A stretch of DNA of 64,000 nucleotides from an uncultured Alphaproteobacteria bacterium (GTDB taxonomy: Bacteria; Pseudomonadota; Alphaproteobacteria; CAAHEQ01; UBA3637): positions 1 through 64,000 of the forward strand of contig CALXUB010000005.1 in NCBI GenBank assembly GCA_944391565.1, read 5' to 3'. The position numbers and the translations under genes were made by a program. Numbering within the stretch: the first letter of the stretch is position 1; the number at the start of each line of letters is the position of its first letter. The notes beneath the pieces are model-generated. The model searched no databases. It was not told the origin of the DNA and saw nothing but the letters and a program-made list of their open reading frames with translations. Shown here piece by piece: positions 9,623 to 19,142 of this stretch.

Positions 9623-11376
9623 ATGTGTCTTGTCCCCCCCCCCCCCACTCAAAAAGTCTTTTAAAACAATATATTAAATCTTTTTCAGGCCGTTCAACAC
9701 TAGAAATTTTAGGTGTCCTGGCGATTATCGGCTTGTTGAGCGTAGCGGCATTGGCGGGGTTTACTTATGCCATGAACAAACACAAGGCCAATGAGACCAT
9801 CCACGATGTCATGCTCAGGGCCTCCAACGTTCCCATGATTGATGAGTTTTATACACAGAGAACGGGCGACTATGAATGGATGTTCGCGGGGTTGCCTGAC
9901 AGCGGGCAAACGGGCTCTTTTTATACCATGAACACTTGGGTTTCCGACATTAACGGATACATTTACCGTGTTGTGGTTTCTGATGTTCCCAAACGGGTCT
10001 GTCGTCAAATTTTGGCTTTGGATCCGACCGACATTGACGCCATTTATGTGGAAGGAGACAAACCGACCGATGATGAATGTCCGAACGAAGTAAACAGAAT
10101 GGCTTTTTACTTTGATGAATACGGGACGGGCGGACATTTGCCGGACATTGACAAACCCGATCCAGATGATCCAAACCCGGACAATCCAGATCCGGATAAC
10201 CCGGACCCGGATCAACCAGAATGCACGCCGGCTTGCGGGTCTTGTGAAGAATGCGTCAATGGTTCTTGTCAGGTCAAGGCATGTGAGATAGAAAGCTGTC
10301 CGGAAGGGCAAACGTCTACAGGCACCGACACTTGCGGATGTATCATGGGTTGTCAAGAAAAATGTCCGGGGTTGACGTGTGAGGACTGCGAAGTCCCGAA
10401 CTATGACACTTGCACCTGTGATGCGGATCCTGATCCCTGCTGCGGCTTGGAAGGAGCAGCGTTGACTTGCTGTCAAGGCGGATTAACCTGTGGAAACTGT
10501 GAACTTCCTAACTATAACACTTGCACCTGTGTGGCTGATACCTCTTGCAGCTGTGAAGAACGAGGCGGAGAAACCATCCCTTATTTGAGAGGCGTATGTT
10601 GTGAACAGCCTGCTACATGTTGCAGTTTAGATGAAAACTGCACAGCTGAGGCTTGCGAAATCACAGATGAAACTCAATGCGGCGTATTCTGCACAGATGG
10701 TGCTCAGACTACCTCCGTGTGTTGCACGGCGGTCTCCATGGACGGGGACGAGCCTGAAAACCACGTATGGGTCGGCGATCCCTACGGTGATGGTTATTGC
10801 TGCAAAAGCAAAAACGAAAACGAAGACTGCTGCAAAGCCGCAGGTGATACTTGGACAAACGGAACTTGTGGTAGTTGTAATTCAGAAACTCAACATTCAT
10901 GAACAAACGATACTGATACATGGTGCTGTAATGTCGGACAGTCGTGCGGAAATAAAATAGGAGTATGTGATGAATGCAATGCTAAGTCCGCGGAAAATGA
11001 TGAAACTCTTTGTAAAAAATGCGGATGGGATTGGACCTACGCGGCTTACTGGAAAGGTGAGCCTTACTATGATCCTCTGTGCGGCGGAACGGCTTTCTGT
11101 CGAGCAAGATATGGCACCGCAACTTGGGATCTTATGCAACAAAATGGTGATTTCTACTATTATGCCTGTGCAGGAGATGGCTACTGCAAAGATCAATATG
11201 GAGCAGGTTCTTGGGGACTTCAAAAAACAGACCCTTCTCAAAATTTGGTTTGGTATGGCTGCACAGGAGATGACTATTGCCAAGCAATAGATATGGGCGG
11301 ATGCTGGGTTCAAGATCCCGATGGAGATGATACAGGCACCTATGTCAGTTATGGTTGTGGAGCCTGTTCTGGTTAA
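9623..11376 (+). pseudogene. Phase-variable cysteine-rich pilin-like gene, off-frame and with an in-frame TGA
   Basis: ATG 9623 has GAGG at 9611-9614. With the present 13-C tract its frame ends at TAA 9662-9664; 11 or 14 C would join it to the long frame. That frame can start at GTG 9625 and encodes a prepilin-like N-terminus (SGRSTLEILGVLAIIGLLSV; Glu at +5 if cut after Gly), then a globular part, an Asp-Pro linker (PDPDDPNPDNPDPDNPD) and a cysteine-rich body. The frame meets TGA at 10900-10902, yet stays open and cysteine-rich in the same frame to TAA 11374-11376. The N-terminus closely matches the 1230-residue protein at 27695. Likely a surface or pilus-associated protein; currently off or truncated. 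Confidence 0.75.
9634..9646 (+). repeat. Poly-C tract, 13 C, four codons after the start
   Basis: Thirteen consecutive C between ATGTGTCTTGT and ACTCAAAAAG. From ATG 9623, the downstream pilin frame needs a tract length of 2 modulo 3, so 13 is out of frame. GTG 9625 is in frame at 13. It is a likely slipped-strand switching site. Confidence 0.85.
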
Positions 11377-11496
11377 AAACACCATTATGTCTGTGTTTTA
11401 CTCTCTAGATATAACTGGACCATTTTTTAATCGTCAAGCTTTCTATCGTGATAAAAGTTTGTATTAAAAAGTTTTTTAAACTTTTTTTATAAAACA

Positions 11497-11520
11497 AATC
11501 CCCCGCAAAACGGGGGATTT
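11497..11520 (-). terminator. Intrinsic terminator after accC
   Basis: AAATCCCCCG and CGGGGGATTT pair around a CAAAA loop. On the minus strand it lies just past the accC stop. It could also end transcription from the pilin-like gene, but the T run on that side is short. Confidence 0.75.
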
Positions 11521-11538
11521 ATCCTTGGAGGTATCACT

Positions 11539-12885
11539 TTATTTCTTATTTCGTTCCAAAAACTTTTCAAGCCAATGAATATTGTATTGACCATCAATAA
11601 AATCAAAATCCTTTATAATCCGCTGATGCAATGGAATCGTTGTTTCCACTCCCTCAATAACAAATTCCTCCAATGCTCGACGCAAACGCATCAAAGCCGC
11701 ATTGCGTGTACGCCCGAAAACAATTAACTTGGCAACCATGCTGTCATAATGCGGAGGAACACGATAGCCCGAATACATGGCACTGTCCACCCGAACCCAT
11801 AAACCACCCGGTGTATGCCAACAGCCGATTTGTCCCGGGCATGGAATAAAAGTTTCAGGATTTTCCGCATTAATTCGACACTCGATCGCATGACCTTCGA
11901 TCCGCACATCTTTTTGCGTATAGCCAAGTGGCGCACCGCTGGCGACCCGAATCTGTTCTCGAACAATATCAATACCCGTCACCATTTCCGTAATAGGATG
12001 TTCTACCTGAAGACGCGTATTCATTTCCAAAAAATAAAACGCACCGTTTTCGTATAAAAATTCAATGGTTCCAAGATTCGAATAGCCGATTTTTTCCATT
12101 GCATTACGCACAACTTCCATAATGTGTTCTCGCTGATTTTTGTTTAAAGCCGGAGACGGCGATTCTTCCAAAACCTTTTGGTGTTTGCGCTGAAGAGAAC
12201 AATCCCGTTCTCCCAAACAAACGACTGTTCCGTAGTTATCAGCCAAAACCTGAATTTCGATGTGACGCGGTGTTTGCAAATATTTCTCGATATAGACCAT
12301 ATCATTGCCAAAAGCCGTCTTTGCTTCTATTTTAGCCAAATTAAAAGCCTCAACCAGCTCTGTTTCGTTATTGGCAACTTTCATCCCTTTCCCGCCGCCG
12401 CCGGCAGCCGCCTTAATAATAACCGGATAACCGATTTTCTCAGCAACAATTTTGGCTGCATCAACTGTTCTGACATCCCCGTCAGAACCTGGGACAACAG
12501 GAAGCCCGGCAGCTATGGCCGTTGCTTTGGCAGTCACTTTATCCCCCATCGTCCGAATCATCTTGGGCGTCGGACCGATAAAAGTGATACCGTGTGCTTC
12601 CACCATTTCAGCGAAATCCGCATTTTCAGACAAAAAACCATAACCCGGGTGAATAGCATCAGCCCCAGTAATCAATGCTGCGCTGATAATAGCCGCTTTA
12701 TTCAGATACGAATCCCGAGCCGGTGCCGGTCCAACGCAAACAGCCTCATCCGCCAATCGAACATGCATAGCATCCGCATCAGCCGTTGAATGAATGGCGA
12801 CTGTCTTAATTCCCATTTCTTTACAGGCCCGATGAATTCGAAGGGCAATTTCTCCACGATTCGCAATTAAAACTTTTTCAAACAT
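11539..12885 (-). CDS. accC: Biotin carboxylase subunit of acetyl-CoA carboxylase
   Basis: Carboxylates biotin on AccB using ATP and bicarbonate, the first half-reaction of fatty acid synthesis. The 448 residues are typical length. Motifs: N-terminal [20 protein letters not shown]-grasp glycine loop [29 protein letters not shown], and active-site region [16 protein letters not shown]. It follows accB with three bases between, the standard accBC operon. Confidence 0.97.
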   Translation of the reverse strand: MFEKVLIANRGEIALRIHRACKEMGIKTVAIHSTADADAMHVRLADEAVCVGPAPARDSYLNKAAIISAALITGADAIHPGYGFLSENADFAEMVEAHGITFIGPTPKMIRTMGDKVTAKATAIAAGLPVVPGSDGDVRTVDAAKIVAEKIGYPVIIKAAAGGGGKGMKVANNETELVEAFNLAKIEAKTAFGNDMVYIEKYLQTPRHIEIQVLADNYGTVVCLGERDCSLQRKHQKVLEESPSPALNKNQREHIMEVVRNAMEKIGYSNLGTIEFLYENGAFYFLEMNTRLQVEHPITEMVTGIDIVREQIRVASGAPLGYTQKDVRIEGHAIECRINAENPETFIPCPGQIGCWHTPGGLWVRVDSAMYSGYRVPPHYDSMVAKLIVFGRTRNAALMRLRRALEEFVIEGVETTIPLHQRIIKDFDFIDGQYNIHWLEKFLERNKK

Positions 12886-12888
12886 CTT

Positions 12889-13326
12889 TTATTCCAAAAT
12901 GAACAAAGGTTCGTTAAACTCAACCGGCGTTCCCGATTCGACTAAAATCTGTTTGATTTTTCCAGCTTTTTCAGCCTTAACCGGATTAAAAGTCTTCATT
13001 GCTTCAATCAAACAAAGCGTTTGACCGAGACCGACCATATCACCCACATTTACGAAATTCGGAGAATTCGGATCAGAAGATAGATAAACAACACCTACCA
13101 TTGGTGATTTCACTTGATTTTCCTTAGCTACCGGAGCCGAAGCAGCGGCTGGAGATGCTTGGACAGGAGCCGGAGCGGCAACGGCTGCGACAGGAGTCGT
13201 TATTTCTGTTCCTTTGGCCACGACACGAATGCGTGTATTATCGGTTTCATATTCAATTTCTTTCAACTGATGTGCCTGCAACAAATCAGCCAATTCAGAA
13301 ATTGCTTTTTTATTGATATTTTCCAT
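12889..13326 (-). CDS. accB: Biotin carboxyl carrier protein
   Basis: The 145 residues comprise a helical N-terminus, an Ala/Pro-rich linker (about 45-68) and a C-terminal biotinyl domain with EAMKTFNPV, where the Lys is biotinylated (commonly EAMKLMN or EAMKTFN). It carries CO2 between AccC and the carboxyltransferase. First gene of accBC. Confidence 0.96.
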   Translation of the reverse strand: MENINKKAISELADLLQAHQLKEIEYETDNTRIRVVAKGTEITTPVAAVAAPAPVQASPAAASAPVAKENQVKSPMVGVVYLSSDPNSPNFVNVGDMVGLGQTLCLIEAMKTFNPVKAEKAGKIKQILVESGTPVEFNEPLFILE

Positions 13327-13375
13327 TCTTTATTCCTTATTCAGTTAAAACTTAGTTTCAGTTATAACCGAAAGT

Positions 13376-13404
13376 CCCATAAATTGCAAGCTCTCAGCCG
13401 TCAA
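13376..13404 (-). promoter_or_regulatory. Probable promoter of accBC
   Basis: On the minus strand TTGACG (13399-13404), 17-bp spacer, TATGGG (13376-13381), about 50 bases ahead of the accB start. Confidence 0.45.
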
Positions 13405-13410
13405 TTTTTA

Positions 13411-13743
13411 TTACACTTTTGTTAAATTGTATTCTTTCAGAATTTTTGACAGCTTTCCCTTAACCACACTTTCGCGGATTTCTTCTCCCGTTCCGACAAG
13501 TTCTCCTCGGATGAACAGCTGAGGAACCGCAGAAGAACCTGTATAGGCCTTTAATGTATCCATCAGGCTAATTTCTTCCATTAAATTAAAAAATTGATAC
13601 GAAACCTTATGAAAATCCAAAAACTGAGCTGCCATTGCAGATGAGCAGCAGCGTGGAAACATAGGTGTTCCATTCATGTATAAAACCACTTCATGCGTCG
13701 CTATATCATTTTCAATTCGTTTAAAATTGATGTTGTCAGTCAT
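13411..13743 (-). CDS. grxD: Monothiol glutaredoxin-like protein with altered CGFS motif
   Basis: The 110 residues align with Grx4/GrxD proteins, which bind [2Fe-2S] clusters with glutathione and BolA partners: VVLYMNGTPMFPRC, then SSAVPQLFIRGELVGTGEEI. In place of CGFS the active site reads CCSS, keeping the first Cys but losing Gly-Phe and adding a second Cys. The cis-Pro (VPQLF) and Gly-rich glutathione region are intact. It is divergent from the TPR-methyltransferase gene. The substitution may alter cluster binding or give dithiol-like behaviour; this is inference. Confidence 0.85.
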   Translation of the reverse strand: MTDNINFKRIENDIATHEVVLYMNGTPMFPRCCSSAMAAQFLDFHKVSYQFFNLMEEISLMDTLKAYTGSSAVPQLFIRGELVGTGEEIRESVVKGKLSKILKEYNLTKV

Positions 13744-13796
13744 TTAAAAGATACTTATACTCCTTCTTAAAGTTAATATAAGGGAAAAAAATAGAA

Positions 13797-15578
13797 ATGT
13801 CGACGGAAATCATTTTAAAAGAAGCAATGCGCCAGTACGGTAATGGAAATCTTGACGAATCCGAACGGCTTTTTCGTGAAATCCTGGAAAATACACCGCA
13901 AAACGGTGATGCTCTATACTTTTTGGGCGTTATCGCCATGACACGCGGTGTTTATGCCGAAGCATTAGATTTTTTATACAAAGCCACCATTTTGTATCCG
14001 GACAATAAAGATTACACCTACAGTTTGGGTGTTGCTTTACAAGAAACAGGACATACCGAAGAAGCCATTCGCACTTATGAAAAAATCGCAGATTTACCTG
14101 AAAGTCAAAACAATCTTGGCAATCTTTATCGAACGCTGGGAGAACTTGAAAAAGCCGAAACAGCCTTTGATAAAGCTTTACAGTTGGATCCTCAAATGAC
14201 CTGGGCCATGCTGAACAAGGCGTTGTTAAAACGTGCTCAAAATCAAACAGAAACAGCTCGTTTTTTATTAGAACATGCCGTTCAAACAAACCCTCATTTC
14301 GTTGAAGGCTGGTATCAACTGGGTGTTCAGTACAGAGTTGAAAAAAACATTGAAAAAAGCTTGGAAGCATTTGAACATGCGTTAAAACTGAATAATGCTT
14401 ATCCGCCGTTGTGGACAAGCTACGGTATGTCACTTTATGCACAAGGCCGTCTTAAAGAAGCCGTCGATGCTTATGATCATGCCATAGCGTTAGACCGTTT
14501 TGCATATGATGCTTATTTCAATAAAGGACTGGCTTTGGAACATCTGAATCGTCTGCAGGAAGCGGAAGAAGCATACCGCTCCGCCGTTCGCGGGGATCGT
14601 CATTTTATACAAGCTTACAATAACTTAGGCTCTTTGCTTTACAAAATGGGACGGCTAAACGAGGCTTTGGAAACGTATCGGCAAGTTTTCCTGATTGATC
14701 CACACAATCCTGAAGCCAATTTTAATTTAGCCGTTATTTTAGAAGATATCGAAGAATTTGAAGAAGCTGCCGGACTTTATTTCCATGTTTTATCCATGAA
14801 AAAATATGAGGAGGCTATTCACCTACGTTTGGCGGCTTTATTACCAAAGTGGTCTTTAACGGAAAAAGAAAAAGCACTGACTTATGCCGAAGGTTGGGTC
14901 AAAAACTTCCACGATAACCCGTTGGCCCGTCATACATTAAATGCGTTAAAGGGTATTATTGATGAAGATGCTTTGTTTTCTTATACACAAACATATTACA
15001 ATGCCTTTGCCGAAAGTTATAACGAAAAGATGAAAGAATTAGACTGCCAGGTTCCTCAAGCTATTGCAGAACGACTGCCGAAACAACGTTTTAATCGCGC
15101 TTTGGATTTAGGATGTGGAACCGGAGCGCTGGGGCCTTTTTTATCTAAACACAGCGAGACACTGATCGGTGTGGATATGGCTCAAAAAATGGCACAACTC
15201 GCCGAAAAAAAAGGTTGTTATCAAAAAATAATCGTCAGCGATGTACTGGATTATTTATCCCGGAACAAACAACCTTTTGATTTGATTGTTGCCGCAGACG
15301 TATTATGCTACATGAGTGACTTAACTCCTCTTTTCAGTGCTGTTCATCAAAACTTAACACCAAAAGGAAGCTTTATTTTTACCGTTGAAAAATCCAACCG
15401 AAAAGAAGGTTTTGAAATCAATCCTTTCGGCCGTTTTTTACACACTGAAGCTTACCTTCGTCACGTGCTGAAGAACGCCGGATTAGATATTCAAACGATT
15501 GAAGAAATTGACTTACGTAAAGAAGGTAGCGGAACAGCAAGGGGGTTGATTGTCACAGCCGCTCTTTCTGTGCCTTAA
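13797..15578 (+). CDS. TPR-repeat protein fused to a class I SAM methyltransferase
   Basis: The 593 residues carry about ten tetratricopeptide repeats over residues 1-340, for example NNLGNLYRTLGELEKAETAF and NNLGSLLYKMGRLNEALETY. A methyltransferase domain follows from about 400, with motif I ALDLGCGTGALGPF and the post-I acidic IGVDMA. No signal peptide. TPR-methyltransferase fusions are common in alphaproteobacteria; the substrate is unknown. Its last 26 bases overlap the convergent gene. Confidence 0.88.
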   Translation: MSTEIILKEAMRQYGNGNLDESERLFREILENTPQNGDALYFLGVIAMTRGVYAEALDFLYKATILYPDNKDYTYSLGVALQETGHTEEAIRTYEKIADLPESQNNLGNLYRTLGELEKAETAFDKALQLDPQMTWAMLNKALLKRAQNQTETARFLLEHAVQTNPHFVEGWYQLGVQYRVEKNIEKSLEAFEHALKLNNAYPPLWTSYGMSLYAQGRLKEAVDAYDHAIALDRFAYDAYFNKGLALEHLNRLQEAEEAYRSAVRGDRHFIQAYNNLGSLLYKMGRLNEALETYRQVFLIDPHNPEANFNLAVILEDIEEFEEAAGLYFHVLSMKKYEEAIHLRLAALLPKWSLTEKEKALTYAEGWVKNFHDNPLARHTLNALKGIIDEDALFSYTQTYYNAFAESYNEKMKELDCQVPQAIAERLPKQRFNRALDLGCGTGALGPFLSKHSETLIGVDMAQKMAQLAEKKGCYQKIIVSDVLDYLSRNKQPFDLIVAADVLCYMSDLTPLFSAVHQNLTPKGSFIFTVEKSNRKEGFEINPFGRFLHTEAYLRHVLKNAGLDIQTIEEIDLRKEGSGTARGLIVTAALSVP

Positions 15579-16719
15579 CCTGATGCCAAATCCGTGCAAT
15601 CATACGGCGTTGCCGAGACGACGTCTGTTCTTTCAATAACAGAACAAAATCTGCTCGCAATCCGGACTGAAGAGGATCTGCTTTTTGACGGATACGTTCC
15701 ATTGCTTCTTGTTGTCTCCAAGCCCGTAATCCGGCCTGCGTTCCGTCATATATAACCTGATGATTCCGTTCTAAACGAGCTTCAACAACTTTCCCTTCCG
15801 GCAAAATCAAATAAGAGATTTTTTCTGTTTGAGAAGCTTGATCGGGATGTTTTTTTCGAATTTCTAAAACACGACGCATAAGCGAACCATTATGATAAAA
15901 ACTTTCTGTCAGCGTTTTAGTGATTCTTATTTTACCCGGTGCATAAAAAGGATCAAAAAAAGTCTGTTTTAACCGAATATGACCATCGGCCTCATATGTT
16001 TTTATAATTTGCTTTTTATCCATGACAATCAATCGTTTTTTGAAACCCTTTGAGGACACCCAAGTTCTAACTTTTTTTAAACCTGTTTTACTGTGTCGAA
16101 AAATGCATGCAACAACATCGCCCTCTTTTTCAATGGTTCCTTTTTTATAAAAATACATCCTGAGACCGTTATCAGAAGAAGAACATGCGGATCGAAGTTC
16201 TCCCCGTTCATAATGATAAATCGTTTCTTCGTTTAAGAGATTATAAGAAACAACATCCCCTTCTTTCAAACCCGCATGATAGGTCCCTTTTTCTTCCAAA
16301 AAGTCCTTTTTGTGAAAGCTGAATTTTCGGCCGCCCCAACTTAACTCAATGTCTTTGTCAAAGAGAAAATAAGGCCCGTCTTTTTGCCCGTTTTTATAGG
16401 AAATCCTTGCTGTTAAAAAAGAGTGGCAAAATTTTTTATCATAATACTCCCAAATCCCTTGCTCAAGCCCCATTGAATAGTTGCCTTTTTTCCACTTTTC
16501 TTTCGTAGAAATCAACCATTTGCCATCTTTTTTCCAAAGTCCGTCTAAAGGATCTTTTTTATAACTGCCGTATCTTTTTTCCCCTGCTTCTCTTTCTGTC
16601 CATTTACCGATGCGATCCCCCTTTTGATTGACATAGCCGGCAGTCATCGTCTCTCCTTGAGTTATCTTGACATATTTAAGGCCTGTCAACCCAAAAATAA
16701 GCTGATGATATAAATTCAT
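15553..16719 (-). CDS. MORN/YwqK-like repeat protein
   Basis: The 388 residues carry Gly/Lys/Tyr-rich repeat strands typical of YwqK/MORN-type beta-hairpins, for example GIWEYYDKKF, NGQKDGPYFLFD and KEGDVVSYNL. No signal peptide. The start at 16719 has AAGG at good spacing. It is the last gene of a three-gene operon with the helical-repeat pair upstream (3-base gap). Function is unknown; some YwqK-like proteins act as antitoxins, which cannot be assumed here. Confidence 0.7.
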   Translation of the reverse strand: MNLYHQLIFGLTGLKYVKITQGETMTAGYVNQKGDRIGKWTEREAGEKRYGSYKKDPLDGLWKKDGKWLISTKEKWKKGNYSMGLEQGIWEYYDKKFCHSFLTARISYKNGQKDGPYFLFDKDIELSWGGRKFSFHKKDFLEEKGTYHAGLKEGDVVSYNLLNEETIYHYERGELRSACSSSDNGLRMYFYKKGTIEKEGDVVACIFRHSKTGLKKVRTWVSSKGFKKRLIVMDKKQIIKTYEADGHIRLKQTFFDPFYAPGKIRITKTLTESFYHNGSLMRRVLEIRKKHPDQASQTEKISYLILPEGKVVEARLERNHQVIYDGTQAGLRAWRQQEAMERIRQKADPLQSGLRADFVLLLKEQTSSRQRRMIARIWHQVKAQKERL

Positions 16720-16722
16720 GTT

Positions 16723-17511
16723 TTAACCTTCATGTATATGCTGTGTATCTTTAAGTTTTTCCAAAGTCGCATTATGCCGAATTTTTTTATGAAAAAGACT
16801 ATTCATCTGGGGAAATTTTTCAAAAACAATTCTTTTAAAGTTATGATATGGCATATGATAAAAGCTATATTTTCCATACTTATCTTCATTACTTCGGAAT
16901 AAGTCGAAAACTTGGTACGGATTTTCCATTCGCATCACGGCTTGTAATTTCTGTTCATTTGTTAAATAATGAAAATCCGTGTGACCGAATTCGTCCTTAA
17001 CACCCGTCAACAAACTGAAAAGCTGTTTGACATGTTCCATTTGATCCATCAACTTATTTTGTTGCTCTCGATCGAGATAATAAAAAACCGTATGGCGCTG
17101 CCGGTCATTGAAAGAACGTATAAAATGAATGACGTTTTCATTCTTTCCTATACGCTCCAAAACCATATTTTGCAATTCAGGAGAAAGGTAGTAAAAGTCT
17201 GTCTGCCCCGCATTATTGCGGCTAAAAATCAAAAGACGCCGAAACTCATCATATGTCTGCATGCGTTCCAACACCTCTCTGGCAAGTGTATCGTTCAAAC
17301 GGGACATCAAAGAGTGACCGGCCGGATTGTGAGGTTTTGTTAAAACTTGTATCAATTCTTCATTGGAGGAAATGTCTTTCAAGAAAAATCTTTGTGATTT
17401 CTCGTCCATATCCAAAAACTGACGCATCGGTTCAAACGACCCCGTCAGCAGATATTCTTTTAATTCTTTATTTTTCTTTCTTTGAGTTAAACGAAAAATA
17501 TATTCAAACAT
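16723..17511 (-). CDS. Lineage-specific helical-repeat protein (paralogue A)
   Basis: The 262 residues contain at least four repeats of about 37-45 residues with the core pattern (T/S)xFYYLxxExQ: TDFYYLSPELQ, TVFYYLDREQQ, TDFHYLTNEQK and YSFYHMPYHNF. No known domain is recognised; predicted helical and cytoplasmic. The C-terminal SFYHMPYHNFKRIVFEKFP matches FYKTPYKAFRQAVYKKFP in the neighbour at 17511, so the two are paralogues. Start and upstream stop share base 17511, so they are translationally coupled. Confidence 0.7.
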   Translation of the reverse strand: MFEYIFRLTQRKKNKELKEYLLTGSFEPMRQFLDMDEKSQRFFLKDISSNEELIQVLTKPHNPAGHSLMSRLNDTLAREVLERMQTYDEFRRLLIFSRNNAGQTDFYYLSPELQNMVLERIGKNENVIHFIRSFNDRQRHTVFYYLDREQQNKLMDQMEHVKQLFSLLTGVKDEFGHTDFHYLTNEQKLQAVMRMENPYQVFDLFRSNEDKYGKYSFYHMPYHNFKRIVFEKFPQMNSLFHKKIRHNATLEKLKDTQHIHEG

Positions 17512-18563
17512 TATAAAGCTCCTTTTTGCCGGTCATTTTGACTCAATTTAAGATGATGCCGAGATTTTGCTTCGGGATGGATATCCAGCTCCGGAAATTT
17601 TTTATAAACCGCTTGACGAAAGGCCTTGTAAGGGGTTTTATAAAAAGCTTTCTTGCCAGTTTCATCCGAAGGTGTTTTAAACATTTTCAAAACATACTTT
17701 TTATTTCGCATTTGAAGAGCTGCCTGGGTAATAACAGGCCAAGACATGTGTTTCATAGCTCCGTCTGAAAACAAACGCAACAACAAATGAGGATGATTTT
17801 CATATAAAGATATAACCTTCTTTTGAATAAACGGAGGCATTTTTTCAAGCAAAGAAATCTGTGCATCATCCTTTCTTCGCAAGAAAGCATCCATTTCCTC
17901 AAAGGGAATTAAAGACAATATATACTCCTGGGCCATCGGGCTGCAGTTTCTTGGCCAATAATACAATCCCTTGTTTTCAAATGTTCTGATTGTGGAACGC
18001 AGCCCATGAAAATCATTCAGGTTCATTAAAATTTTATCGGCCAATTCAACATTATTCTTTGTTAAATATTCAAAAGCCGTTTCATCAATTCCCGTTTTCA
18101 TGATCAGGAAATCAATGCGTTCCCGTTGTGTACACATGTTCAACAAAAAGTGTTCCTGATATTCTTGAGGAGCGGCAAAAAAATTCGGAAGCGGTAAAAT
18201 GAGTTGATGTTGTTTACTCTGTTGGCATTTTTTATTTTCATAGGGACGTTCGATTAAAAAATTTTGCAAATCCTGAACCGAGAGACGTTTTAAAGCCTCT
18301 CTGCGAACATCTAAGGAAAGATCGTGAAAAATATTGATCATTCTCCCTTCGTCGGAATAAGAGATTATTCGGTAGACCTGAGCAGAAGTTTCCAATTTAT
18401 TCAAAATAACAATTTGTTCGTCAGAGGACAGTTTTAAAAAACGGCAGGCTGTGGATTCAGCTTGAAGCTCCGGCCTACATAAACGATCAATCATATTTTC
18501 TAATCGTTTCGTATGAATTTCTTTTTTCTTTTGAGAAACCCAGCTCATCACTTTTTTTAACAT
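17511..18563 (-). CDS. Lineage-specific helical-repeat protein (paralogue B)
   Basis: A 350-residue, largely helical protein; the basic N-terminus is followed by short leucine-rich units (LSSDEQIVILNKLETSAQVY, LSLDVRREALKRLSVQDLQN). The C-terminal 60 residues match paralogue A. It is the first gene of the operon 18563 to 15553. The repeat style recalls HEAT-like solenoids; the function is unknown. Confidence 0.65.
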   Translation of the reverse strand: MLKKVMSWVSQKKKEIHTKRLENMIDRLCRPELQAESTACRFLKLSSDEQIVILNKLETSAQVYRIISYSDEGRMINIFHDLSLDVRREALKRLSVQDLQNFLIERPYENKKCQQSKQHQLILPLPNFFAAPQEYQEHFLLNMCTQRERIDFLIMKTGIDETAFEYLTKNNVELADKILMNLNDFHGLRSTIRTFENKGLYYWPRNCSPMAQEYILSLIPFEEMDAFLRRKDDAQISLLEKMPPFIQKKVISLYENHPHLLLRLFSDGAMKHMSWPVITQAALQMRNKKYVLKMFKTPSDETGKKAFYKTPYKAFRQAVYKKFPELDIHPEAKSRHHLKLSQNDRQKGAL

Positions 18564-18626
18564 CCGCTTCTCCTTTTTATTCTGCGAAAGGATAATTTAA
18601 CACACAGAAAAGTTTTTGTCAACCTT

Positions 18627-19088
18627 TTAAGATATATTTGAAAGCATGTCTAACGCACCTTGTAAAATATAAGCGGCTGCAGCCTTATCAAGCACTTCTT
18701 TTTGGCGTTTACGAGATAAATCCGCCTGTTGTGTAAATAGGCGCGTCACAGCCGCGGAAGACAAGCGTTCATCCCAAAACAAAACAGGCACATTGTATTT
18801 TTTTTGAAGCTTTTCCGCCCAACGACGAGTCAAAGCTGCCTGCTCGCCTTCCTGACCATTCATCTGTCTGGGCAGACCGACGACAAAACCGCCGATTCCT
18901 CTTTCCTGTAAAACGTGATCCAACTCATTCCAAGAAGAAACAATTTTCAACGGTGTTGCTGTCATCCACATTAAATCAGAAACGGCCACCCCAATTCGCT
19001 TGGTTCCGTAATCAATACCGTAAAGCGGCGTCATCGGTTTGACACTTTTTTTGAACTCTTGTGGCGAAATGTCTTGTCTTTTTTCCAT
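18627..19088 (-). CDS. ruvX: Putative pre-16S rRNA nuclease / RuvX (YqgF)
   Basis: RNase H-fold protein of the YqgF family, which matures the 16S rRNA 5' end and was earlier called a Holliday junction resolvase. Motifs: YGIDYGTKRIGVAVSD, VVGLPRQMNGQEG, FWDERLSSAAV and the acidic VLDKAAAAYIL. The start at ATG 19088 avoids overlap with the divergent rpiB; the longer frame to 19178 would run into rpiB. Confidence 0.92.
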   Translation of the reverse strand: MEKRQDISPQEFKKSVKPMTPLYGIDYGTKRIGVAVSDLMWMTATPLKIVSSWNELDHVLQERGIGGFVVGLPRQMNGQEGEQAALTRRWAEKLQKKYNVPVLFWDERLSSAAVTRLFTQQADLSRKRQKEVLDKAAAAYILQGALDMLSNIS

Positions 19089-19142
19089 AAATTCTCTACA
19101 AATAGATAATACATTCCGTATTAGAAAAGGAAATACGTTAAA

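Noticed and set aside
10900-10902. TGA as a selenocysteine codon
   Set aside because: No convincing bacterial SECIS-like hairpin follows and no selenoprotein machinery is visible in the window. A nonsense mutation is simpler.
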